This document shows, piece after piece, positions 5,899 through 12,220 of a stretch of DNA of 17,704 nucleotides. The position numbers and the translations under genes are program-made. This DNA comes from an uncultured Collinsella sp. (GTDB taxonomy: Bacteria; Actinomycetota; Coriobacteriia; Coriobacteriales; Coriobacteriaceae), in NCBI GenBank assembly GCA_958446785.1, contig CAUCXP010000012.1:1-17704 (forward strand). The letters run 5' to 3'. Every line of letters starts with the position of its first letter. Positions within the stretch are counted from its first letter, which is position 1. The notes beneath the pieces were generated by a model, which was not told the origin of the DNA, did not search any database, and was given only the letters and a program-made list of their open reading frames with translations.

Positions 5899-7410
5899 CT
5901 AGAAATAAAAAGACAGGTAGATACGAATATCTACCTGCCTGTTACTTATGGTGGAGCTGGCGTTCATTCGGTCGAACACCTCGCCACCTGGACCTATAGC
6001 GCCAGGCAGCGACGGATTATCGCCCAAGCCGGCAGAATCGTCAAACGTGAACGCCACGCGCAGGCCGTCGTCATCGTCGGGGCCGCCCAGCACCACGCGC
6101 GCCACAAACGTGCGCAGGAGCTGCGCGTCGTCCACCTCGGCGGCGGCCATGCCCTCAAGCCAGAACAGCGCGCGGTCGTAGTCAAGGCGGGCGGCCTCAA
6201 GGGCCTCGGCCGTGCGCAGCTCGTCCTTGAGGAGCGCCTGCCGCTGCTTCAGCGCGTCTATGCGCTCCTTGCCGCCCGGCGGCGCGATGCCCGACTCGAT
6301 GGCCGCCCATATGTTGGAGAACGTCGTCTCGATCTTGGCCAGCTCGCCCTTTATGGTCTCGCTCAAGGGCTTCTCGTCGGCGCGCTCCTCCTCGGCGTCG
6401 GCCAGCATGCGAGCGATGCGCTCGCGGCTGTCGGCGCTGCCCAGGGCCTCGCGCACGGCGTCGGCCACGCGCTTCTCCACGACATCGCGGCGCACGGTGC
6501 GCCCGCAGCTGCGGCAGCGGTAGTAGTGATAGGGCCTGCCCGACTTGCCCGTTCCGCTGGTGCCGGTCATCAGCCCGCCGTCTCGCCCGTCGTAGAGCTT
6601 GCCCGTGAGCGGGAAGTCCCACGCTTCGGTCTTGGCGCGGGGCCTGTGCGAGTCCTCAAGCATCCGTATCACCCTCTCCTCGTCATCCATGGAAACGATG
6701 GCGGGCATGCCGCCGGGCACGACCACGCCCGCGTAGCGGTACTCCCCGCCGTTCTCCCGCCGCATCAGTATGCGGCGCACCGTCTGGAAGCGCCACTTGC
6801 CGCCGCGCTTGGTGCGGTACGGCTCCCAGGCGCGCACCACGTCGGCCACCGACTTGCCCGACAAGACCATGCGCACGCCCAGGCGGATGGCGGCGGCCTC
6901 CTCCTCGTTGACCACGTAGCGCCCGTCCACTATGTCCCAGCCGTAGCGCACGCAGCCGTTGGCCATGCACCGCTCGGCGTTCTTCTGTATGCCGTCGCGT
7001 ATGCGCTCGCCGTCGAGCGCGCTCTCGTACTCCGCCAGCACCTCCAGCATGCCCAGCTGCAGCACGCCCGCCGAGCCGTCCGAAATGTCCTCGCCCGCGT
7101 ACAGTATCTCGACGCGGCAGCGGCGCAGCATGATGCGCGCCATGGCCATCTCGTCGCGGTTGCGCATGATTCGGGTGACTTTATATATGACCACGAAATC
7201 GAACAGCCCTCGCTTGGCGTCGGCCATCATGCGCTGGAACTCGGCGCGGTCGGTGTTGGTGCCCGTCTGCGCGAAGTCGCAGTACGTGGCCACCACGCGC
7301 AGGTCGTTCTCGGCGCAGTAGGCGCGGGACTTCTCCACCTGTATCTCTATGGACTCGCCGCGCTGGTTGTGGCTCGAGAAGCGGGCGTATATCGCCGCGC
7401 GCCCGCCCAC
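5899..7410 (-). CDS. Large serine recombinase (phage integrase)
   Basis: Site-specific recombinase that would insert and excise the element. The N-terminal resolvase domain begins AAIYARFSSHNQ with catalytic Ser12, followed by the recombinase domain and a zinc-ribbon plus coiled-coil region, 503 residues in all. I chose the GTG at 7410. It lies 2 bases past the repressor stop and follows GATGGAG; a longer in-frame GTG at 7443 would overlap the repressor. Two oddities stand out. The first CxxC of the zinc ribbon reads LYDGRDGG (Asp at about 274 and 277), while the second pair, CRSC (299, 302), is kept. And the last dozen residues are encoded by a transcription terminator. The gene is transcribed with the repressor and ends beside a 41-bp repeat that may be the attachment site. 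Serine rather than tyrosine type is certain; activity is not. Confidence 0.93.
   Translation of the reverse strand: MGGRAAIYARFSSHNQRGESIEIQVEKSRAYCAENDLRVVATYCDFAQTGTNTDRAEFQRMMADAKRGLFDFVVIYKVTRIMRNRDEMAMARIMLRRCRVEILYAGEDISDGSAGVLQLGMLEVLAEYESALDGERIRDGIQKNAERCMANGCVRYGWDIVDGRYVVNEEEAAAIRLGVRMVLSGKSVADVVRAWEPYRTKRGGKWRFQTVRRILMRRENGGEYRYAGVVVPGGMPAIVSMDDEERVIRMLEDSHRPRAKTEAWDFPLTGKLYDGRDGGLMTGTSGTGKSGRPYHYYRCRSCGRTVRRDVVEKRVADAVREALGSADSRERIARMLADAEEERADEKPLSETIKGELAKIETTFSNIWAAIESGIAPPGGKERIDALKQRQALLKDELRTAEALEAARLDYDRALFWLEGMAAAEVDDAQLLRTFVARVVLGGPDDDDGLRVAFTFDDSAGLGDNPSLPGAIGPGGEVFDRMNASSTISNRQVDIRIYLSFYF
5902..5937 (-). terminator. Rho-independent terminator inside the integrase 3' end
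   Basis: CAGGTAGATA (5914-5923), loop CGAA, TATCTACCTG (5928-5937) is a perfect 10-bp stem. On the minus strand it is followed by TCTTTTTATTTC. The hairpin and T run are all within the integrase reading frame and encode its final residues, QVDIRIYLSFYF. Confidence 0.85.
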
Positions 7411-7412
7411 GG

Positions 7413-8093
7413 CTACTCCATCTCGTCGGCGGCCTGGAACCACACCACCGTGCCGATCACGCGCACGGGGCCGTCGTCCATGCCGAAAATCATGTCCTCG
7501 TAGTCCTCGAAGCTATCCGCCGACAGCATCAGCTTGGTGCTGCCCTTGTACCAGCGGCGCATGACCGCGCGGTAGTCCTCGGTCTCCACCACGGCGATGG
7601 ACCCGTTGGCGGGCTGGCGGTCGGGGTCGACCAGCACGTGGCTGCCCTCGGGTATGACGCGGTTCATGCAGTCGCCCTCGACCTCCAGGGCGAACGCGCG
7701 CGGATGCCCGGCGCACACCGAGGCGGGCACCTCAACGCGGTGCGCTATCTCCTCCTCGTCGGCGAGCGCGCCGGCGTGCACGCGCCCCAACGCGAGCAGC
7801 GGCACGGTGGCGCTGCTGGCCACCACGGGCATGGCACCGGCGGGCATATAGGGGCTGCCCTTGGGCTTTTTGGTCACGGGGTCAATCTGATCCATTCCGC
7901 CGTCTTCTATAAGGTGTGACTTACTAATCTGATAGCAGGCCGCCATGCGCTCAATAGCTCCCATACGGGGTTCGGAGCGGCCATTTTCCCACTGCGAAAC
8001 GGCGTTACCTGTCACACCTGCAATCTCACCCAGTTCATCCTGGGTAACGTCGAAAATCTGCCGTAACTTCTTTATGTTGTCGGATATCGGCAT
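7413..8093 (-). CDS. Phage repressor: XRE helix-turn-helix with S24 (LexA-like) C-terminal domain
   Basis: Predicted lysogeny repressor of the early promoter. The 226-residue protein has an N-terminal XRE helix-turn-helix (about 5-60, including TQDELGEIAGVTGNAVSQWE) and a C-terminal S24 domain (about 98-220). LexA-type repressors inactivate themselves by cutting at Ala-Gly using a Ser-Lys dyad. Here a candidate cut site is present (Ala107-Gly108 in RVHAGAL). The GDSM motif reads GDCMNRV (Cys142 for Ser), and the usual lysine position reads MRRWYK (Arg near 179). Self-cleavage may therefore be lost or changed. The ATG at 8093 has an AAGGAGTTAAG site. It is divergent from the Cro-like gene across a 101-base operator region and is followed 2 bases later by the integrase. 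Confidence 0.93.
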   Translation of the reverse strand: MPISDNIKKLRQIFDVTQDELGEIAGVTGNAVSQWENGRSEPRMGAIERMAACYQISKSHLIEDGGMDQIDPVTKKPKGSPYMPAGAMPVVASSATVPLLALGRVHAGALADEEEIAHRVEVPASVCAGHPRAFALEVEGDCMNRVIPEGSHVLVDPDRQPANGSIAVVETEDYRAVMRRWYKGSTKLMLSADSFEDYEDMIFGMDDGPVRVIGTVVWFQAADEME

Positions 8094-8125
8094 CTTAACT
8101 CCTTCCAGGACTTAAATTTATTTTC

Positions 8126-8140
8126 AATTTTACCAAAATT
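8126..8140. promoter_or_regulatory. Second AT-rich inverted repeat in the switch region
   Basis: AATTTT (8126-8131), ACC, AAAATT (8135-8140). It adjoins the larger palindrome and lies on the repressor side, where a further operator or the repressor's own promoter would be expected. The TAAAAT on the minus strand here could be a -10 box. Confidence 0.4.
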
Positions 8141-8168
8141 AATCTTGACCGTGTTCTGAAGATTAATT
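8137..8168. promoter_or_regulatory. Candidate repressor/Cro operator palindrome
   Basis: AATTAATCTT (8137-8146) and AAGATTAATT (8159-8168) are perfect 10-base inverted repeats separated by 12 bases. The palindrome covers the -35 box and spacer of the rightward promoter, so a bound repressor would block it. It lies between divergent repressor and Cro-like genes, the usual operator position. Confidence 0.7.
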
Positions 8169-8173
8169 ACAGT
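8145..8173 (+). promoter_or_regulatory. Candidate rightward early promoter
   Basis: TTGACC (8145-8150), a 17-base spacer and TACAGT (8168-8173). The -35 is close to consensus and the -10 matches four of six. It is placed 22 bases before the Cro-like start codon and overlaps the palindromic operator. Confidence 0.6.
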
Positions 8174-8194
8174 TATGGACAGAAAGGAGGGAGT

Positions 8195-8392
8195 ATGAAG
8201 TCACTCAAGCAGGCGCGCATGAGCAAGGGCGTAACCAAGAAGGCAATGGCTGAACATCTGGGCATTTCAGGACCTACATACGATGTTTATGAAGACCACC
8301 CCGACCGTATGCGCATCGAGACGGCTAAAAAGGCCGCCGACTTCTTGGGCTACAAACCCGAAGAAATTTTTTTCGCTTCAAACTGTAATTAG
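8195..8392 (+). CDS. Small Cro/CI-type helix-turn-helix protein
   Basis: A 65-residue DNA-binding protein, predicted to be the Cro-like partner of the S24 repressor. Nearly the whole protein is one helix-turn-helix domain, with GVTKKAMAEHLGISGPTYDV (about 12-31) as the two helices and a supporting helix ETAKKAADFLGYKPEEIFF after it. It is the first gene rightward of the operator, starts at an ATG after a strong AAAGGAGGGAGT site, and is oriented opposite to the repressor, the classical switch arrangement. A distant in-frame extension is not needed. Its base composition is less GC-rich than the genes after it. It could instead be an early activator. Confidence 0.88.
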   Translation: MKSLKQARMSKGVTKKAMAEHLGISGPTYDVYEDHPDRMRIETAKKAADFLGYKPEEIFFASNCN

Positions 8393-8420
8393 ATTTACCT
8401 ATCAGAAAAGGAGACACACC

Positions 8421-8765
8421 ATGACCAACGCAAGCAAGATGCCCGTCATCGACGCGAATACCGCCAGCGAGCTGCTGGCCATCGTCGCAAACAGCAAGGA
8501 CCGCATCACCGTCAATTTCGAGAAGGCGGAGAACGGCTGCATGGAGGAGACGAAGGGAAGCCTGAAGTGCCGCATCGCGCACGCATGTGGCTTCGAGTTC
8601 GAGGCCATCAAGCTGATGGAGGCCGACATGATGACGTGCTTCGAGATGGGCGGCGTGCAGTTCAACGTCTACAACTCGGTGCGATTCAGCGTCAACGGCA
8701 AGGGCTGGAGCACCGACTTCAGCAGCATCGCGCGCGACGATGCCTTCGACGACCGAGAGAACTAG
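8421..8765 (+). CDS. Hypothetical phage early protein, 114 aa
   Basis: I do not recognise this protein. The ATG at 8421 has an AAAAGGAGA site. A longer frame from 8283 overlaps the previous gene and is rejected. The product begins MTNASKMPVIDANTASELL and is acidic near its C-terminus (DDAFDDREN). It has two cysteine-containing segments (about 37-50 and 69) but no clear zinc motif and no membrane segment. It is the second gene of the early operon, starting 28 bases after the Cro-like gene, and its stop codon overlaps the ribosome binding site of the next gene. Position suggests an early regulatory or host-takeover role, but nothing in the sequence shows a function. Confidence 0.8.
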   Translation: MTNASKMPVIDANTASELLAIVANSKDRITVNFEKAENGCMEETKGSLKCRIAHACGFEFEAIKLMEADMMTCFEMGGVQFNVYNSVRFSVNGKGWSTDFSSIARDDAFDDREN

Positions 8766-8774
8766 GAGGCGGCC

Positions 8775-9019
8775 ATGCTGAACGAGGTGACCGTAAGGGG
8801 GGGTTCACCGCCCTCAACGTGAAGAGCGGCAAGTGCGTGCTGCAGTTTGAGCTGGACCCGAAGTTCCGCGACTTCATCCCCAAGCTGGTGGAGTTCACGG
8901 GGCAGATGCTCAACATCCACGTGTACGACGACCAGGAGGTGATATTCGTGGATAGGGACACCGGTGAGGTCGCCTACGAGGACGCCCCGCTGCTTCTGCC
9001 GGGCGTCGCGGGCGAATGA
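8775..9019 (+). CDS. Small phage protein with apparent frameshift at a G7 run
   Basis: The ATG at 8775 has a perfect AGGAGG site 5 bases upstream, but its frame stops after 15 codons. From the run of seven G (8797-8803) the -1 frame stays open to 9019. It encodes GFTALNVKSGKCVLQFELDP and ends AYEDAPLLLPGVAGE, a well-composed acidic sequence. That frame has no start codon with a binding site of its own. Joining the two at the G run gives an intact product of about 81 residues. The causes could be a miscounted homopolymer, a real mutation, or programmed -1 frameshifting on G GGG GGT. The stop overlaps the next start (ATGA), which supports the joined frame as a real gene. Function unknown. Confidence 0.7.
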
Positions 9020-9201
9020 CCCCGATACAGCGCGCCATGTGCGACGAGTGCGCCGCCATGATGCGCGAGTTCTACAAGGACCCAGAGAACGAGAGGAAGT
9101 TCCAGGAATGGAAAAGATCAAGGGAAAGAGGGTGCGCGTCGCAGCCGGCAAGCGAAAGACGCGCACCGCAACGGTTCACTTCCGAACCGAGACCAGTGTA
9201 A
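9016..9201 (+). CDS. Hypothetical small phage protein, 61 aa
   Basis: It starts in an ATGA overlap with the previous gene, which implies translational coupling. The first half (MTPIQRAMCDECAAMMREFY and following charged residues) looks like a real helical protein with a CDEC pair. The last 27 residues are rich in Arg, Ser and Pro and lie entirely over the next reading frame, so they may be a chance tail or reflect a nearby frameshift. No function is recognised. It overlaps the next gene by 94 bases, unusually long for this operon. Confidence 0.6.
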   Translation: MTPIQRAMCDECAAMMREFYKDPENERKFQEWKRSRERGCASQPASERRAPQRFTSEPRPV

Positions 9202-9308
9202 CACCCGAGCAGCGCCGCGAGAGGCTGCAGGCCGTTTTCGCCGCCCTGTTCGCCTGCGCGTGCATCGCCGCCACATGGGCGCTGGAGGCAACAGTATGGC
9301 CGAGGTAG
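9108..9308 (+). CDS. Small phage membrane protein, 66 aa
   Basis: Unrecognised protein with a very basic N-terminus (about residues 3-20, many Lys and Arg) and a single predicted membrane helix near 41-59 (within LQAVFAALFACACIAATWAL). With the basic segment first, the N-terminus would stay in the cytoplasm. The ATG at 9108 has only a weak CCAGGA site and lies inside the preceding gene in another frame. The stop overlaps the next gene by 13 bases. A single-span membrane protein in an early operon might alter the host envelope, but this is speculation. Confidence 0.6.
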   Translation: MEKIKGKRVRVAAGKRKTRTATVHFRTETSVTPEQRRERLQAVFAALFACACIAATWALEATVWPR

Positions 9309-9694
9309 ACGCCAAGGCCCAGGCCCTCGTGGCCAAGGCGTGCGGCTGGATTGCCTCGAACCCCGATACATGGGCGAAGCTGCGCCGCATCTGCTACCGC
9401 CTGATGCTGGAGGGCCACGTCATCCAGCGCGACAACGTGTACACCCTGGCGTGCCAGAACGGCATGACCGTGAGCGAGGCCAGCGAGTTCAAGCGCGACC
9501 ACAACCTGTGGAGCGTGCTGTCCCGCTACATGGTGCTGCAGCGCCCCTCCATGCTGGCCGCCGTGAGCTTCCGCCGCACGCCGGTGGACTCCGTGGACCT
9601 GGTGGGCACGTGGGAGGCCATCGTGGGCCCAGCCGTTTTCGCCGCCTCCACGCTAACCGAGGCGCAGGGCATCTACGACAGGGGCGCGCAATGA
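9296..9694 (+). CDS. Hypothetical phage protein, 132 aa
   Basis: I do not recognise this family. The ATG at 9296 has a GGAGG site (9284-9288). The product looks mostly helical: MAEVDAKAQALVAKACGWIA, then a segment around LRRICYRLMLEGHVIQRDNVYTLA and NGMTVSEASEFKRDHN. No membrane segment, signal peptide or metal motif is visible. Its stop overlaps the RusA start as ATGA, so it is translationally coupled to the resolvase. That places it in the recombination module, but no role can be assigned from sequence. Confidence 0.78.
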   Translation: MAEVDAKAQALVAKACGWIASNPDTWAKLRRICYRLMLEGHVIQRDNVYTLACQNGMTVSEASEFKRDHNLWSVLSRYMVLQRPSMLAAVSFRRTPVDSVDLVGTWEAIVGPAVFAASTLTEAQGIYDRGAQ

Positions 9695-10056
9695 GGTGCA
9701 CCGTCACGGTCGAGGGCCGAATGCCGAGCCTGAACGACTACATCAGCGCCGAGCGCGCCAACCGCTACAAGGTGGCGGCCATGAAGAAGCGCGAGACGGC
9801 GCGCGTGAGGGCGGCAGCCATGCAGCAGCGCGCGCCGCGCTTCGAGCGCCGGGTGACCGTGCGCACCACGTTCTACGAGCCCGACATGCGCCGCGACGCC
9901 GACAACGTGGGCTTCGCGCGCAAGTTCGTGCTCGACGGCCTGGTGGCGGCGGGCGTAATCAAGGACGACTCCCGCAAGTACGTGGAGCAGTGCCCCGACA
10001 GGGTGCTCACCGACAGGGCGCGCCCCCGCGTGGTCGTGGAGGTGAGCGACGAGTGA
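9691..10056 (+). CDS. RusA-family Holliday junction resolvase
   Basis: Predicted endonuclease that cuts four-way DNA junctions made during phage recombination or replication. The 121-residue length matches RusA (about 120). The N-terminus MRCTVTVEGRMPSLNDYI has the family's typical short strand followed by S-N-Y. The catalytic acidic residues are visible in MRRDADNVGFARKFVLDGLV followed by AAGVIKDDS, matching the D-x-D-N, K, D, DD pattern in which three aspartates bind magnesium in E. coli RusA. It starts in an ATGA overlap and ends in a GTGA overlap, so it is tightly coupled to both neighbours. It lies 3.2 kb before the ERF annealing protein and acts in the same process. Confidence 0.88.
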   Translation: MRCTVTVEGRMPSLNDYISAERANRYKVAAMKKRETARVRAAAMQQRAPRFERRVTVRTTFYEPDMRRDADNVGFARKFVLDGLVAAGVIKDDSRKYVEQCPDRVLTDRARPRVVVEVSDE

Positions 10057-10610
10057 CCCGCCGAGACAAGGGCAGGCCACACAGGGCGTGGCGCAAGGCC
10101 GACCTCGACCGCATAGCCGAGCTGGCGGGAAAGGTGCCCGCCCGCGAGATTCGCCGCGAGCTGCGGCTGTCCAAGAACCAGTTGGATAACGCGCGGCGCG
10201 TGATCAATGCCAGCGGCGGCCACGTGTCCCTGCGCTGCTACCGCCACCGCCTGGAGCTGTGCCCGTCGTGCGGGTGCCGCAGGGCGACCCTCGGCAAGGA
10301 CGGCATCTGCGAACCGTGCAGACGCCAGCAGCAGCTTGAGGCCATAGAGGCCCGCATAGCCGAGCTGCTGCCGAGGCTGACCGCAGAGGAGCGCCGCACC
10401 TACGAGCGCACCGAGTGCGGCCGAGAGAGCCGCGCCGACCCCATGCCGCAGGCCCCGGACACCTCGGGCATGAGCCGCTACGCCGCCGACAAGGCAGCAG
10501 AGGCGCACGACGAGGCCATGGAGCGGTGGCTGTGCCGCTACCTGTACCGCAGGGTCAAGGCGGCGCAGAAGCGCAAGGAGCGCATAGAGAAAAAAGTTCC
10601 GAAATCCTGA
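10053..10610 (+). CDS. Phage protein with helix-turn-helix and zinc-ribbon motifs, 185 aa
   Basis: Unrecognised, but likely DNA-binding. Starts with GTG in a GTGA overlap with the RusA stop. Residues about 15-52 look like a helix-turn-helix (LAGKVPAREIRRELRLSKNQ and the following helix). Four cysteines (C70, C73, C86, C89 in CPSCG and CEPC) fit a zinc ribbon, followed by a charged helical region (about 90-185) with a very basic C-terminus. A phage terminase small subunit or HNH protein is less likely, as the needed motifs are missing. A regulator or replication accessory factor is possible. An AT-rich 42-base gap follows, the first real gap in the operon after 8774, so a transcription unit may end or restart here. 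Confidence 0.75.
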   Translation: MTRRDKGRPHRAWRKADLDRIAELAGKVPAREIRRELRLSKNQLDNARRVINASGGHVSLRCYRHRLELCPSCGCRRATLGKDGICEPCRRQQQLEAIEARIAELLPRLTAEERRTYERTECGRESRADPMPQAPDTSGMSRYAADKAAEAHDEAMERWLCRYLYRRVKAAQKRKERIEKKVPKS

Positions 10611-10652
10611 AAAGTTTTTATCACTTTTAGTTTTCCCAGTTAGGAGACCCAA
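10611..10652 (+). promoter_or_regulatory. AT-rich gap with small inverted repeat, possible internal promoter
   Basis: In an otherwise GC-rich, gap-free operon this 42-base stretch is strikingly AT-rich. AAAAGT (10610-10615) and ACTTTT (10623-10628) form an inverted repeat with a 7-base spacer. CTGAAA (10607-10612) could act as a -35 with an AGTTTT-like -10 (10629-10634), both weak. The next gene has an AGGAGACC site at the end of the gap. Confidence 0.35.
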
Positions 10653-10949
10653 ATGCTCACGGAAATCATCAGCAAGACCGTCGCGGACAAGACGGTGGAC
10701 AGCATCCTGAAGCGCATCGAGCGCGCCGTCCCCGTGCCCGAGCCGGGCGACGGCGGCTTCGACGCCGCCATGCGCCAGGCGTTCAACATGGGGGCCGCCT
10801 GCATGGCCGCGCAAATCAAGAACGGCCCCGTGCCCACCAAGCGCATCGCGCTCATGGGCGAGGTGGCCCGCGTGGCGTGCCGCGCCCGCCTGGTGGGCAT
10901 GGAGTGCCGCGTGGTCGTAGACGAGGAGGCCCGCGCATGCAATCGCTAG
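10653..10949 (+). CDS. Hypothetical phage protein, 98 aa
   Basis: Not recognised. The ATG at 10653 follows TTAGGAGACCCAA. The product starts MLTEIISKTVADKTVDSILK, has a glycine-rich turn near 32-36, and then a probable helix DAAMRQAFNMGAACMAAQIK. It has no membrane segment that I would trust and no catalytic motif. Its last 13 bases overlap the start of the ParB-like gene, so the two are probably translated together. It may be an accessory to that protein. Confidence 0.78.
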   Translation: MLTEIISKTVADKTVDSILKRIERAVPVPEPGDGGFDAAMRQAFNMGAACMAAQIKNGPVPTKRIALMGEVARVACRARLVGMECRVVVDEEARACNR

Positions 10950-12220
10950 AGGAGGTCGCGATCTGCGACGTGTACCCCTACGAGCGCGCCGACGGCGAGC
11001 CGATGAACCCGCGCGACTTCACCACCAGGGAGAGCGCCGAGCACATCGCGGGCCTGGCCGCGCAGTTCAAGGCCAACCGCCTCAACCCCGGCCAGCCCGT
11101 CATGAAGCCCATCCTGTACAAGGAGGGCGGCATCTACTGGATCATCGACGGCGAGTGCCGCGTGCGCGCCATGAGGGCCATCGGCACCGAGCGTTTCCTC
11201 GCCGAGGTATACGACGACCTGGACGACGCCGAGCTGGCGCGCGTGGAGGCCGCCAAGGCCATGGTGGAGACCGACGCCAAGCTGGGGCTGACCGCCGAGG
11301 AGAAGTCGCGCGGCGTGCAGACCATGCTGGCGCTCGACATTCCCGACGAGGAGGTGGCCGTGGCCGCCCGCACCGACGCGGGCACCGTGGCCAAGGCGCG
11401 CCGCGCCGCCCGCAGGGTGCAGGACGCAGCCTACGACATGACGCTGGACCGCCTGGCGGCCATCGCCGAGTTCGAGGGCGACGACGAGGCCGTGGCCGAG
11501 CTGCGCGACTGCAAGCAGTCCGAATGGCAGCGCGTGTACGCCGGCCTGAAGGCCGAGGCCGAGCAGAGGCGCAACCGCGCCGAGGTGGTGGCGGTGCTTG
11601 CCGACGCGGGCGTCGAGTTCGTCGACGAATGCCCCGAGGGCTTCGCCGCATGCCGCACGTTTTCCGACTACCGCCCCGACCTGGCGGCGCTGGACGCCTA
11701 CGTGGCCGACAACGCGGGCGCGGGGCTTCTGGCCGAGGAGACGTCGTTCGGCGTGACCCTGCTGGCGCCGGTGGCCGAGGGGGCTGACGAGGCCGCACAG
11801 GCCGCAGCCCAGCGCAAGGCCGACTTCCAGGCCGCCTACGAGGACGGCGCGAAGGCCCGCCGCGAGTGGCTTGCCGCCCACGCGGGCGACCTCAAGTCGA
11901 TGCGCCGCACGGCTCTGGCGCTGACCGCGTTCGCCATGGAGGCCGGGGCCGTGGAATCGTTCGAGGAGCTGCTGGGCCGACCCATCGACCGCACGCCCAC
12001 CGAGCTGGCCGTGGCCATGGGCTGGCGGGCAGCGTGGAACATGAGCGGCTGGACGGCCTGGAGCCTCATGGAAGGCGGCAGCTCCGTGCACTTCGACCGA
12101 GCGGCGGCCGAGAACGTGACCATCATCTACGAGGCCATGAAGGCCGACGGCTACGAGCCGAACGCGGCCGAGACGGAAACCTACGAGGCGTGCATGGCGC
12201 GCCTGGGAAGCGAGGAGTAA
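10937..12220 (+). CDS. ParB-like N-terminal domain protein, 427 aa
   Basis: The N-terminal third resembles the ParB/sulfiredoxin-like domain. It has an extended start with a preferred-ligand loop, then GIYWIIDGECRVRAMRAIG (about 65-83), matching the ParB box GERR/GECR pattern. A helix-turn-helix-like segment follows at about 125-160 (ALDIPDEEVAVAARTDAGTV). In phages and plasmids such proteins serve as partition or DNA-binding factors, and some act as nucleases. The remaining 270 residues are acidic, helical and unrecognised. The ATG at 10937 has GAGGAGG at a good distance; an earlier in-frame ATG at 10877 overlaps the previous gene and lacks a site. No ParA partner is in the window, which argues against classical partition. 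The stop abuts the next ATG with no gap. Confidence 0.8.
   Translation: MQSLEEVAICDVYPYERADGEPMNPRDFTTRESAEHIAGLAAQFKANRLNPGQPVMKPILYKEGGIYWIIDGECRVRAMRAIGTERFLAEVYDDLDDAELARVEAAKAMVETDAKLGLTAEEKSRGVQTMLALDIPDEEVAVAARTDAGTVAKARRAARRVQDAAYDMTLDRLAAIAEFEGDDEAVAELRDCKQSEWQRVYAGLKAEAEQRRNRAEVVAVLADAGVEFVDECPEGFAACRTFSDYRPDLAALDAYVADNAGAGLLAEETSFGVTLLAPVAEGADEAAQAAAQRKADFQAAYEDGAKARREWLAAHAGDLKSMRRTALALTAFAMEAGAVESFEELLGRPIDRTPTELAVAMGWRAAWNMSGWTAWSLMEGGSSVHFDRAAAENVTIIYEAMKADGYEPNAAETETYEACMARLGSEE

Noticed and set aside
7408..7443. Integrase start at GTG 7443
   Set aside because: It would overlap the repressor by 31 bases. The GTG at 7410, with its binding site just before the repressor stop, is better.
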